DNA of 41,013 nt. It comes from Terriglobia bacterium (lineage in GTDB: Bacteria; Acidobacteriota; Terriglobia; Bryobacterales; Bryobacteraceae). A program made the translations under genes and the position numbers. The stretch covers positions 1 through 41,013 of the forward strand of contig JAJPJN010000029.1 of assembly GCA_021324185.1 (NCBI GenBank), given 5' to 3'. Positions 14,421 through 23,273 of this stretch are shown piece by piece. Positions within the stretch are counted from its first letter, which is position 1. Every line of letters begins with the position of its first letter. Below the pieces are notes generated by a model. It was not told the DNA's origin. It saw only the letters and a program-made list of their open reading frames with translations, and searched no databases.

Positions 14421-16168
14421 TGCCCGTTAAACCCAAAGCCGAAGTCCGCTTCCGCGAGCGGGCCGACCTGCTCGACTTCCTTCTGGAAGTTAGCAGCATC
14501 ACGTCTGAGACGCTCGATCTCGACCGGCTTCTCAGCAACGTAGCTGAAATCGTGAAGGAAGTTATTCCGTACGAGCTGTTCGCGATTCTTCTGTATAACG
14601 AACGGTCGCGTACGCTTCGGATGCGTTATTCGATCGGCCATCGCGATGAGATCGCAAAAAATCTGGCCATACGTTTAGGCGAAGGGATTGTAGGGAACTC
14701 GGCTGCATTGCGCCAGCCGATTCTGGTTCGCGACGTTCGTCTAGACCCGCGCTATCTTAATGCGCTCGATGCGGTGCGGGCGGAACTCGCGGTTCCCATG
14801 CTGATGCGCGGCAAACTCGTCGGGGTTATTGATCTGCAGGCAACGCGCGTGGGGGCTTTTTCCGAACAGGACCGCGCGCTGCTTGCGCTCATCGCCAGCC
14901 GCGTTGGCCAGGCCATCGACAATGCGCGCTTGTACCGCCGGGTGGAGCGGCAGAACCGGACTCTGCGCGTGCTGGCGCACTTGTCGCACGAGTTCAGCTC
15001 CATTCTGGATATCGACGAGTTACTAACGAAGATCGCGGTCACAGTGCGCGCGCTGATCGCATTCGATTCCTTCAGCATTTTTCTCATTGAGGAAGACCGG
15101 CGCCGATTGACGTGCCGCTTTAGCCAGCGCTACGACCAGACGACCACGATGGAGAACATCGAATGGGGCAAAGGGATCACGGGGGCGGCGGCCGAATCGC
15201 GGCAAGTAATTCGCGTGCCGAATGTGAAGGAAGATCCGCGCTATATCGCTACGGAAAGCGACATTCGTTCGGAGGTGGCCGTTCCTCTGATTGTGCGGGA
15301 CCGGGTTATCGGGGTGATGGATCTGGAGAGCGTGCAGATTGGATTTTTCACTGAGGATCACGTGCGGGCGCTGAGCCTGCTTGCCCCGCAGATTGCAACG
15401 TCAGTTGAAAACGCGCGCCTCTACGCCGAGCTTGCGCAACGCGAGCAGCGGATGGAAGACGATCTTCAAGCCGCCTACAAACTGCAATCGGTTCTGCTTC
15501 CGCGCACTTTTTCGAATATTCGCGGCCTGGATTCGGCGATTCGCTCCCGGCCCGCGCGCCAAATCAGCGGGGATGTGTACGATCTGTTCGAGCACACAGA
15601 AAACTACAGCATTATCGCCTTTGGCGATGTCAGCGGGAAAGGCGCTGCCGCCGCTCTATTCGGCGCATTGATCTCGGGATTGTTGCGCATTCTGGCTGCG
15701 CGCCAGCGCGCTCCGGCCGATTTGATGAAGACGCTCAACGGCGCTCTACTGGAACGAAAGGTGGATGCGCAATATGCAACGCTTTGTCTGGCGCAGTGGG
15801 ATGCACCGCGGCGAACCTTCACGATTTGTAATGCCGGGTCGTTGCCGCCCCTGGTTTGCCGTGACGGCAAAGTGATCGAGACGTGGGCCGAAGGCGTACC
15901 CATCGGGCTTTTAGAAGATCAGGAATACGAACAGGTGCCGATCGCTGTCGAGCCCGGCGACCTGGTTCTGTTCTATTCAGACGGAGTTGAGGATCAGCTT
16001 GCAGATCACGATGAGTACGGGCGCGACCGGCTGGAACAGTTGATTGAAAAAAACTGCGCTAAACCGCCGGGCGAGATCGTCCAGGCTGTGTTCGACGATC
16101 TGGATGAATTTCGCGGGTCGACGTCGATTACCGACGACCAGACGGTGATCGCGTTCCGCGTGCTTTAG
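14420..16168 (+). CDS. GAF-GAF-PP2C (RsbU/SpoIIE-type) serine phosphatase
   Basis: A 582-residue cytoplasmic protein: two GAF sensor domains (about residues 20-170 and 190-335), a short coiled linker with the AYKLQSVLLP motif, and a PP2C-type SpoIIE domain (about 350-582). Metal-binding aspartates are visible at D385 (SGDVYD), D403 (GDVSGKG) and D521 (YSDGVED), and in the terminal DDQT. Such proteins dephosphorylate anti-anti-sigma factors in partner-switching stress or sigma regulation, or other phosphoserine proteins. No anti-sigma kinase or STAS gene is in the window, so the target is unknown. It overlaps deoC by one base and lies 14 bases before lysA, so it sits inside a metabolic operon. 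Confidence 0.92.
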   Translation: MPVKPKAEVRFRERADLLDFLLEVSSITSETLDLDRLLSNVAEIVKEVIPYELFAILLYNERSRTLRMRYSIGHRDEIAKNLAIRLGEGIVGNSAALRQPILVRDVRLDPRYLNALDAVRAELAVPMLMRGKLVGVIDLQATRVGAFSEQDRALLALIASRVGQAIDNARLYRRVERQNRTLRVLAHLSHEFSSILDIDELLTKIAVTVRALIAFDSFSIFLIEEDRRRLTCRFSQRYDQTTTMENIEWGKGITGAAAESRQVIRVPNVKEDPRYIATESDIRSEVAVPLIVRDRVIGVMDLESVQIGFFTEDHVRALSLLAPQIATSVENARLYAELAQREQRMEDDLQAAYKLQSVLLPRTFSNIRGLDSAIRSRPARQISGDVYDLFEHTENYSIIAFGDVSGKGAAAALFGALISGLLRILAARQRAPADLMKTLNGALLERKVDAQYATLCLAQWDAPRRTFTICNAGSLPPLVCRDGKVIETWAEGVPIGLLEDQEYEQVPIAVEPGDLVLFYSDGVEDQLADHDEYGRDRLEQLIEKNCAKPPGEIVQAVFDDLDEFRGSTSITDDQTVIAFRVL

Positions 16169-16182
16169 CCCGGCGATTCTAA

Positions 16183-17442
16183 ATGCTTGCGGAGAGTGAG
16201 TTCAATTATCGCGGTGGTGGTCTGGCTTGCGAAGGCGTCGATTTGGGGGCGCTTGCGGCCGAGTACGGAACGCCCGCCTATGTCTATTCGCGACACGGCA
16301 TCGCGAGCCGGTTTTGCGCTTACGAAGAAGCATTGCGCGACATCCCGCACCAGGTCTGCTTTGCCGTAAAAGCGAATTCGAACCTGGCGGTCCTTTCTGT
16401 TCTGGCGCGCGAAGGAGCAGGTTTCGATATCGTATCCGGCGGCGAATTGTATCGCGTTTTGGCGGCTGGAGGCGACCCGTCGCGCGTTGTCTTTTCAGGC
16501 GTGGGCAAAACCGAAGCGGAAATCCGCTTTGCGCTGCAGCAGGGCATCCACAGCTTCAATTGCGAATCGGAATTCGAACTCGATCTTCTTTCCCGCACTG
16601 CTGCGTCGCTGGGCAAGACCGCATCTATTGCGCTGCGCGTCAATCCAGATGTGGATGCAGTGACTCATCCGTATATCTCGACCGGCCTGCGCGAGCACAA
16701 GTTCGGGATCGATATTGCACATGCCGGGCGAATCTATGCGCGCGCGAAAAATTTACCAGGCGTTGTTCCTGAAGGGGTGAGTTGCCATATCGGCTCACAA
16801 TTACTGGACGTCAAGCCGCTGCTCGAAGCTGCGGATAAAATGCTTGCGCTGGTCGAGCGGCTCCGCTCGCAAGGCATCGCGGTTCGATATTTGGATCTGG
16901 GCGGCGGGCTGGGCGTGCCGTATCGTTCCACCGACCGTCCTTTAAGCGCGCGGACGCTAGTGGAAGAGATCAAGAACCGGATCGCCGGGCGCGGCCTCAC
17001 ACTGATGCTGGAGCCCGGGCGGTCGATTGTGGCTGAAGCGGGCATCCTGCTCACGCGCGTCCTGCTGGTGAAGAATAACGCGAAGAAAACCTTCGTCATC
17101 GTGGACGCGGCGATGAACGATCTGATTCGCCCGTCGCTGTATCAGGCACATCATGAGATCGTCCCGGTGAAGCAAAACGCAAGTGTTGAGGACATAACGG
17201 CCGACATTGTTGGCCCAGTCTGCGAAACCGGTGACTTTTTCGCGCATGGCCGCCAGATAGCTGCGGTGGAACCCGGCGATCTGCTGGCCATCCGCACCGC
17301 AGGCGCCTACGGCTTCGTGCTGTCGTCGAACTACAACTCGCGCCCGCGGCCGTGCGAACTTCTGATCGACGGGCAAGCAGTGCATGTGGCGCGCCGCCGC
17401 GAAACCTGGGAAGACCTGATTCGCGGCGAAGTTTCTTTTTAG
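16183..17442 (+). CDS. lysA: Diaminopimelate decarboxylase
   Basis: A 419-residue fold-type III PLP enzyme catalysing the last step of lysine synthesis (meso-diaminopimelate to L-lysine). The PLP lysine is K63 in FAVKANSN. Further motifs are SGGELYR, HIGSQL, the phosphate-binding GGGLGVPY, EPGRSIV, GPVCETGDFFA with the catalytic Cys, and GAYGF...SNYNSRPR. These match LysA more closely than other alanine-racemase-fold decarboxylases. The length is typical. The ATG is 14 bases after the phosphatase gene, without a clear ribosome binding site. Confidence 0.95.
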   Translation: MLAESEFNYRGGGLACEGVDLGALAAEYGTPAYVYSRHGIASRFCAYEEALRDIPHQVCFAVKANSNLAVLSVLAREGAGFDIVSGGELYRVLAAGGDPSRVVFSGVGKTEAEIRFALQQGIHSFNCESEFELDLLSRTAASLGKTASIALRVNPDVDAVTHPYISTGLREHKFGIDIAHAGRIYARAKNLPGVVPEGVSCHIGSQLLDVKPLLEAADKMLALVERLRSQGIAVRYLDLGGGLGVPYRSTDRPLSARTLVEEIKNRIAGRGLTLMLEPGRSIVAEAGILLTRVLLVKNNAKKTFVIVDAAMNDLIRPSLYQAHHEIVPVKQNASVEDITADIVGPVCETGDFFAHGRQIAAVEPGDLLAIRTAGAYGFVLSSNYNSRPRPCELLIDGQAVHVARRRETWEDLIRGEVSF

Positions 17443-17481
17443 CGAGTGCGTCTGGATAGTTTGTATTCGGCATCCTGCATA

Positions 17482-17496
17482 CTGGTTAGAAACCAG
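17482..17496. promoter_or_regulatory. Perfect inverted repeat upstream of the ABC transporter genes
   Basis: CTGGTT-AGA-AACCAG is a perfect 6-base palindrome with a 3-base spacer, ending 2 bases before the ATG at 17499 where a ribosome binding site would be expected. It could be a small operator or a 5' hairpin. A related TGGTT-CCT-AACCA sits at 28155-28167 upstream of the HAD phosphatase. Both are short. Confidence 0.3.
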
Positions 17497-17498
17497 CC

Positions 17499-18428
17499 AT
17501 GAATAGTTCAGTCGCAGTGTCCGTTCAGGATCTGCACAAATCGTATGGCGATTTCGAAGCCGTGCGGGGCATAGATCTGGAGATCGGCATCGGCGAAGTT
17601 TTTGGCCTTTTGGGCCCGAACGGCGCCGGCAAGACCACCACGATTGAAATTCTGGAGGGCTTGCGCCCGCGCACCAGCGGCAAGGTTTCGGTGCTCGGCT
17701 TCGATCCGGCTCTGCAGTCGCGCGAAATCAAGAATCGCATCGGCGTCTGCCTGCAAGCCACCAATTTGCCGGACAAGATCAAAGTGCACGAAGCGCTGGA
17801 GCTTTTTGACGCCTTCTACGACCGTCACACAGATTTGAACAAGCTGCTGGAACGGCTGCAGCTTTCAGAAAAGCGGGATGCGCTGTATAAATCCCTTTCA
17901 GGAGGCCAGAAGCAGCGCGTTGCGCTGGCACTGGCGCTGGTGAACGAGCCGAGTCTTCTATTCCTTGACGAGCCGACCACAGGGCTCGATCCGCAAGTGC
18001 GGCATGAGATCCATAACCTGATTCAGGAACTGCGGGCCGATCATCGCTCCATTCTGATTACGACTCACTACATCGAAGAGGCGGAGCGCCTTTGCGATCG
18101 CGTTGCCATTATTGATGCCGGCAAAATCATCGAACTGGGCAGCCCGCGCGAGATCCAGCAGCGCGTGCTTGGGCACACGCTGGTGGAGGTGGTGACCAAT
18201 GAGCCGATGCAGCTCGATCTTCTGCCTGAAAAGTTGCGCGCCGAAAAGCATTCGATGAATGGCGATGGGCGCACGTTATCCATGCAGACCGAAGAGCCCG
18301 CGGCATTGATTGTGGAGCTGGTGAAATGGATCGATCAGCAAGGCTTGCGACTGGTGGATATCCACATGAAACGGCCGACTCTGGAAGATGTGTTTATTGA
18401 ACTGACGGGAAAGAAGTTGCGCGAATGA
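17499..18428 (+). CDS. ABC-2 type exporter ATP-binding protein
   Basis: A 309-residue nucleotide-binding subunit. Walker A is GPNGAGKT at residues 39-46, the signature is LSGGQKQR, Walker B is LLFLDEPTTGLD, and the switch His is in ITTHY. About 90 extra residues follow the ATPase core (from about 215), as in DrrA/CcmA-type exporters. It powers the permease half of the next gene, whose ATG overlaps its TGA by 4 bases (ATGA), so the two are translationally coupled. The substrate is unknown. Confidence 0.93.
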   Translation: MNSSVAVSVQDLHKSYGDFEAVRGIDLEIGIGEVFGLLGPNGAGKTTTIEILEGLRPRTSGKVSVLGFDPALQSREIKNRIGVCLQATNLPDKIKVHEALELFDAFYDRHTDLNKLLERLQLSEKRDALYKSLSGGQKQRVALALALVNEPSLLFLDEPTTGLDPQVRHEIHNLIQELRADHRSILITTHYIEEAERLCDRVAIIDAGKIIELGSPREIQQRVLGHTLVEVVTNEPMQLDLLPEKLRAEKHSMNGDGRTLSMQTEEPAALIVELVKWIDQQGLRLVDIHMKRPTLEDVFIELTGKKLRE

Positions 18429-20623
18429 GACCGTATCTTGTCCAAATACGCACCACGTTGCGATTGATGCTGCGCGACCGGTCGGTGCTGTTCTTTAGCT
18501 ATCTGTTTCCGCTTTCGTTCTTTTTCATTTTTGCCCAGACCTTTGATGCCGGAAAAAGCCCGGCGGCCATGGCCCAGGTTATCGCCATGGTGGTGATGAT
18601 CGGCGTGCTCGGCAATGGATTTTTTGGCGCGGGCATGCGCACCGTGCTGGACCGCGAGACGAATGTTTTGCGGCGCTTCAAAGTGGCTCCCATTAATGCG
18701 GCGCCGATCATCACGTCGTCGATAGTTTCCGGACTGGCGGCATTTCTGCCCACCGTTTTCCTGTTCCTCTTTTTCGGCAGCGTGATGTATCACGCTCCTC
18801 TGCCGCGTGATCTGATCTCGTTTCTGGTGTTCGTCTGTATCGGAGTGATCGCGTTCCGGTCGTTCGGGATGATCATTGCGGCGGTTGTGAATTCCCAACA
18901 GGAAGCACAGATTCTGATACAGCTTCTGTATCTCCCCATGCTGTTTTTGAGCGGCGCTACCTTCCCCATCAGCATCATGCCGGTTTGGGTTCAGAATATT
19001 GCCCAGTTCTTACCGGCGACGTATCTTTTTCAAGGAATGCAGTCCATCATGATCGGCGGTGAGAGCATCGGCGCCAATTGGTTCGCTGTGTTCGCGCTTC
19101 TGATTACTTTTGCGGTCGCCATGTTCGTCGGCATCAAACTTTTCCGCTGGGAGAAGGAAGAAAAGATCTCCAACCGCGCCAAGCTGTGGATTGTAGCTGT
19201 TCTCGCCCCGTTTTTCATCATGGGCATCTATCAGGCGAAGACGCAGCAGAACAACGAACGCGCCCGCGTTCTCACGCGCAATGCCATCCGCAATCGCGCC
19301 ACGCTGTTCAATAACGCAAGAATATTCGTGGGCGACGGAAGAATGATTCAGAACGGGGCCGTTCTTGTCCGTAACGGCAAAATCGCGGAAGTGTTTCAGA
19401 CTCCGCCGGCCGACCCCAAATCGCTCAATGCGGATATTGTCGAAAGCTCCGGCAAGACTATCATTCCGGGCCTTATCGACATGCATGTCCACCTCGGGGC
19501 GCCGGGCGGCGTTTACGAAGATGAGAAGCGGTACATGGACCCATACGCGGGCGACAAACGGCTCGCGTCTTATTTATATAGCGGAATTACTGCCGTTCGC
19601 AGCACGGGCGATTTTCTCGATTCCTCGCTGAAGCTTCGCAATGATATTAACTCGGGGAAATATCTAGGCGCGCAGTTATTCGCCTGCGGGCCTCTGTTCA
19701 CAGCCGAAGGCGGCCACCCGACCGAGCTAATCAAGAATTTCCCGCAATCCATGCAGAAGGAAGCGTACGAACAGTTCGTGCGGCTGCCCAAATCGCCGGA
19801 CGAGGCGCGCAAACAGGTGGATGATTTGAAGATCGCCGGCGTCGATTGCGTCAAAGCCGTTCTAGAATCGGGCAACGCCGCCTGGGGTCTGTTCAATCAC
19901 CTGGACCCTGCAATCTATAGCGCTGTTATTTCGGAAGCCGCCAAAGATAATTTACCGAGCGCTACCCACACGGGCAATGCATCCGACGTGAAAGAGGCGG
20001 CCGACGCTGGTTCGAACAGCATTGAGCACGGCTCGGCCATCGATCGCATAGCGGAATCCACATTCGCGGAGATGAAGGCAAAGAATCTTGCGTATGATCC
20101 GACGCTTAGCGTCTTTGAAGGAATGGCCGACCTGGCGGCGGGCAATACGGAATTGCTGGACCGCTCGCTTCTGCAGCAGGCCGCGCCGGCAGATCTGATT
20201 TCTTCCACCCGCGCCTTCGTGCAGAAGCAAAAAAAGAATCCGAACCCGGTGTTTGCGCCGATGCTCGAACACGCGCGCCAAAACCTGTTGGCGGCTTACA
20301 AGGCGGGGCTCATGCTGATTACAGGAAGCGATGCCGGAAATATGCTGGTTATCCATGGCCCGACGGTGCAGCATGAAATGGAGCTGTGGGTGAAGGCGGG
20401 CATTCCTGCGGCCATTGCGCTGGAAGCGGCGACGTACAATGCGGCGCAGGTGCTTCGCGCCGCCGATCGCATCGGCTCGATTCAGAAAGGCCGCGATGCC
20501 ACACTGGTTGTCCTCGACGGCGACCCGCTGCAGGATATTGCGAACACGGAACGCATCTCGCAGGTGATGTTCCGCGGCGAACGCATCGACCGATCCGAGC
20601 TGTTTGAACAGGAACATCCATAA
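18425..20623 (+). CDS. ABC-2 permease fused to a complete metal-dependent amidohydrolase
   Basis: A 732-residue fusion. Residues 1-250 form a full ABC-2 permease: a basic N-terminus, about six helices, and the typical LSGATFPI...FLPATYLFQGMQSI region. Residues 252-272 form a further helix resembling a former signal anchor. From about 290 to the end lies an imidazolonepropionase/prolidase-like amidohydrolase with its whole metal site: H354 and H356 (DMHVHLG), a candidate carboxylated lysine K477, H515, H535 (IEHGSA) and D636 (GSDAGN). The C-terminus has the usual GSIQKGRDATLVVLDGDPL strand. With an odd number of helices the enzyme should face the periplasm, as do the signal-peptide-bearing relatives. 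The frame is continuous with no internal stop or compositional break. A hydrolase tied to an exporter suggests a substrate processed outside as it is exported, or simply two genes merged. Confidence 0.88.
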   Translation: MRPYLVQIRTTLRLMLRDRSVLFFSYLFPLSFFFIFAQTFDAGKSPAAMAQVIAMVVMIGVLGNGFFGAGMRTVLDRETNVLRRFKVAPINAAPIITSSIVSGLAAFLPTVFLFLFFGSVMYHAPLPRDLISFLVFVCIGVIAFRSFGMIIAAVVNSQQEAQILIQLLYLPMLFLSGATFPISIMPVWVQNIAQFLPATYLFQGMQSIMIGGESIGANWFAVFALLITFAVAMFVGIKLFRWEKEEKISNRAKLWIVAVLAPFFIMGIYQAKTQQNNERARVLTRNAIRNRATLFNNARIFVGDGRMIQNGAVLVRNGKIAEVFQTPPADPKSLNADIVESSGKTIIPGLIDMHVHLGAPGGVYEDEKRYMDPYAGDKRLASYLYSGITAVRSTGDFLDSSLKLRNDINSGKYLGAQLFACGPLFTAEGGHPTELIKNFPQSMQKEAYEQFVRLPKSPDEARKQVDDLKIAGVDCVKAVLESGNAAWGLFNHLDPAIYSAVISEAAKDNLPSATHTGNASDVKEAADAGSNSIEHGSAIDRIAESTFAEMKAKNLAYDPTLSVFEGMADLAAGNTELLDRSLLQQAAPADLISSTRAFVQKQKKNPNPVFAPMLEHARQNLLAAYKAGLMLITGSDAGNMLVIHGPTVQHEMELWVKAGIPAAIALEAATYNAAQVLRAADRIGSIQKGRDATLVVLDGDPLQDIANTERISQVMFRGERIDRSELFEQEHP

Positions 20624-21362
20624 AGAAAAGCGCCTGAAAACGCCGGACCGCGTGCTCTCAAAAGCGGGGCTCGGTTCGCGTACGGAAGCGAGAAGCTGGA
20701 TCGGCGCAGGACGTGTGCGCGTCAACGGCAAAGTCATCCGCACGCCGGATCATTGGGTGGATCTGGATCGCGATAAAGTGACGCTCGACGGCAAGCCCGT
20801 TGCCGAGGCCGAGCGGCGCTACATCCTTTTATATAAGCCGAAAGGCTATGTAACCACGTACCGCGATCCGCAGGGCCGCCCGACTGTGTATGATTTGCTT
20901 CCGGATGTGGATCAATTTGTCGGGACCGCCGGCCGGCTGGATCTCGATACTTCCGGTCTTCTCCTGCTGACGAATGATAATCAGCTTGCTGAAGCGTTGA
21001 CGAATCCTGAACATCGTGTGCCGAAGACGTATCTGGTGAAAGCGTCCACGCGCCTGAGCGACGGACAGCTTGAACAGCTTGCGGGCGGAGTCGAGCTTTC
21101 GGATGGCGTGACGCGTGCGGCCATCGTGCGGCGCATCCGCGAGTCGGAAAAGTACACGTTTCTCGAGCTCACGATCACGGAGGGTCGTAATCGTCAGGTG
21201 CGGCGCATGCTTGAAGCTGTTGGCAGTAAAGTGCTGAAGCTGGTGCGCACGAATATCGGCATTTTGAGCCTGACGGGCCTGCGGATCGGCGAATGGCGCG
21301 AACTTACAGCGCAGGAAGTTGCGGCGTTGAAGAAAGCGGCGCGAGTTACAAAGAGGGGCTGA
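20604..21362 (+). CDS. RsuA/RluB-family pseudouridine synthase
   Basis: A 252-residue enzyme with an N-terminal S4 RNA-binding domain (VLSKAGLGSRTEAR...AGRVRVNGK, residues 17-65). The catalytic domain has YILLYKPKGYVTT, the GRLDLDTSGLLLLTND motif with catalytic Asp113, and EGRNRQVRRM. It isomerises uridine in rRNA; whether the target is 23S (RluB-like) or 16S (RsuA-like) rRNA cannot be fixed here, so no symbol is given. The only long start is a TTG at 20604, overlapping the upstream fusion gene by 20 bases; a CTG shortly after is possible. Confidence 0.92.
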   Translation: MNRNIHKEKRLKTPDRVLSKAGLGSRTEARSWIGAGRVRVNGKVIRTPDHWVDLDRDKVTLDGKPVAEAERRYILLYKPKGYVTTYRDPQGRPTVYDLLPDVDQFVGTAGRLDLDTSGLLLLTNDNQLAEALTNPEHRVPKTYLVKASTRLSDGQLEQLAGGVELSDGVTRAAIVRRIRESEKYTFLELTITEGRNRQVRRMLEAVGSKVLKLVRTNIGILSLTGLRIGEWRELTAQEVAALKKAARVTKRG

Positions 21363-21393
21363 CGCGGCTCATGCGGGCCTGAATCTTCGGCCA

Positions 21394-23265
21394 CTAACTT
21401 GTTTTTAAGTACCAGGGCACATTGAGCACGGAGATTCGATCGTTGCCTTCCAATAATAAACGGGCTTTCAGCAGCGCTGCGCGTTGCGTATGGAGAAAGT
21501 ACTGATACCAGCGCTTTTCTACCAGCTCAGGAACAACAGCAATAATGCGGCGGTGTGGATTTTCCTGCGCGAGCCGTATCACGTAATTGACCATCGGCGA
21601 GATTACGAAGCGGTAAGGCGACTGAATCGCAACCAGCTCCGGTACCGGCAAATTGGCCTTTTTAGCCGGCGCGACCACTAACTCATTCCACTCCTTCAAA
21701 AACTCCTCGCCTGTTGTTTCTTCCGCCGCATGCAGAACTTTGATATCTTTACTGAGGCTCATCGCAAACTGCACAGCTTCCTTGGTGACACGGTTCCAGC
21801 TCTGCACCGTAACGACCAGTATCGGTTGCAGTAAATTGACCGGCTGCAACGGGGCTTTGGTCCCAATCTCACGCTCCACTTTGCGGTAATGCGAGCGAAC
21901 TCGCAGCATGAGTATCAGCAAAGCCGGAATCGCAATGACCGTGATCCAAGCGCCTTCGCTAAACTTCGCCACGATAATGACAATCACCGTGGCGCCGGTT
22001 GCCACCGCGCCTATGCCGTTAATGATCATGCTGTGTGTGGCACCGCGTCCCTTTTTTGCGCGCCAATGCGCCACCATGCCGGCTTGTGACATGGTGAATG
22101 CAAGAAACGCGCCCACAGCAAATAAAGGAATGAGCCTGTCGGTGATGCCGCCAAATCCGATAAGCAAAGCCGCGGTGATGATGGTGAGTACGATGATTCC
22201 TTCGGAGTAGACCAATCGCCTGCCGCGGTTCGCAAATGAAATTGGCAGGTATCCATCTTCGGCGAGCACACGGCAAACCCGGGGAAAGTCGGCAAAAGCG
22301 GTATTTGCGGAAAACACCAGCACCAAAAGGACGGACGCCATCGAGGTGTAATAGAACCAGCCCCGGCCGAGTACGGCGCCGAACATCATCGACAAAATAC
22401 TTTGATAACTATTGCCGTTCGGGTTAGTCGCAACAATGTGATAGCCGCGCACCAGAAATGCAATGCCGATCAGCATCAGAGCCAGTGCGGCGATGATGAT
22501 AGTTAGAGTTCGATGCGCGTACTTCACCGTGGGATCGCGAAATGCGCGAACGCCGTTGCTAACTGCTTCGACGCCGGTAAGCGCAGTGCAGCCGCTGGCA
22601 AAAGATTTCAGCAGCAGCCAGGCGCTGAATGCGGCAGCCGCTGTGGGAGGAGCCGGTGGCTGGACCACCGAAACGGGATGGCCGCCCGACAAGATCAGTT
22701 TGAATACGCCGGCCCCGATCTGGATCAACATGCACAGCAGGAAGAAGTAGGTGGGCGCCATGAAAACAATACCCGTCTCGCGGCTACCACGAAGATTAAC
22801 GAGGCTGAGAAGCGCCAGTGCCGCCAGGCACAGCCAGAGGGTCTGCGGGTGCAACTTGGGAACGGCCGATGTAAGCGCCCCGATTCCCGCCGATATGCCC
22901 ACGGCGGCATCCAACGTGTAGTCAATGAGTAGAGCCGTGCCCGCCAAAAGGCCGGGTAGCTGTCCGAGATTTTGATGAGCCACCGTATAAGAGCCGCCGC
23001 CTTGCGGGTAAGCAGCAATCGTTTGCCGGTAGGAAAAATACACGATAATCAGCAGAACAACGATGCTGAAAGTGAGCGGAAGAATATAGGAGAGGCCGGC
23101 GATGCCCAGCGGGATCAATATAGTTAGCGCCGCTTCGGGACCATATGCGGCCGAACCCAGAGCATCCAAGCCGAAAATGGGAATTCCCTGCGCTGCACCG
23201 ATCTGTTCCGCCCGCTCTTCCGAGGTCGCAAGCGGCCGTCCGAGTATGAGATCAAGAATAGACAC
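21394..23265 (-). CDS. APC-superfamily amino acid/cation permease
   Basis: About 623 residues from a GTG at 23265. A GTG at 23286 would add seven residues but would overlap the divergent SohB-like start. About twelve transmembrane helices fill residues 30-470, with APC-type features near the first helix (FGLDALGSAAYGPEAAL) and YPQGGGSYT. A soluble C-terminal region of about 150 residues includes ILVVTVQSWNRVTKEAV and a stress-protein-like alpha/beta pattern that could be regulatory. Such proteins transport amino acids or, in the KUP-like branch, potassium; I cannot choose. It is convergent with the pseudouridine synthase gene. Confidence 0.87.
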   Translation of the reverse strand: MSILDLILGRPLATSEERAEQIGAAQGIPIFGLDALGSAAYGPEAALTILIPLGIAGLSYILPLTFSIVVLLIIVYFSYRQTIAAYPQGGGSYTVAHQNLGQLPGLLAGTALLIDYTLDAAVGISAGIGALTSAVPKLHPQTLWLCLAALALLSLVNLRGSRETGIVFMAPTYFFLLCMLIQIGAGVFKLILSGGHPVSVVQPPAPPTAAAAFSAWLLLKSFASGCTALTGVEAVSNGVRAFRDPTVKYAHRTLTIIIAALALMLIGIAFLVRGYHIVATNPNGNSYQSILSMMFGAVLGRGWFYYTSMASVLLVLVFSANTAFADFPRVCRVLAEDGYLPISFANRGRRLVYSEGIIVLTIITAALLIGFGGITDRLIPLFAVGAFLAFTMSQAGMVAHWRAKKGRGATHSMIINGIGAVATGATVIVIIVAKFSEGAWITVIAIPALLILMLRVRSHYRKVEREIGTKAPLQPVNLLQPILVVTVQSWNRVTKEAVQFAMSLSKDIKVLHAAEETTGEEFLKEWNELVVAPAKKANLPVPELVAIQSPYRFVISPMVNYVIRLAQENPHRRIIAVVPELVEKRWYQYFLHTQRAALLKARLLLEGNDRISVLNVPWYLKTS

Positions 23266-23273
23266 AAGAAGAG

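Noticed and set aside
18425-20623. Two separate genes, a permease and an amidohydrolase
   Set aside because: The frame is continuous with no stop, and no start codon with a ribosome binding site opens near the amidohydrolase boundary.
21375-21410. Intrinsic terminator between the pseudouridine synthase and transporter genes
   Set aside because: The GGCC...GGCC stem is only 4 pairs, and the T-run is some distance away inside the transporter coding end.
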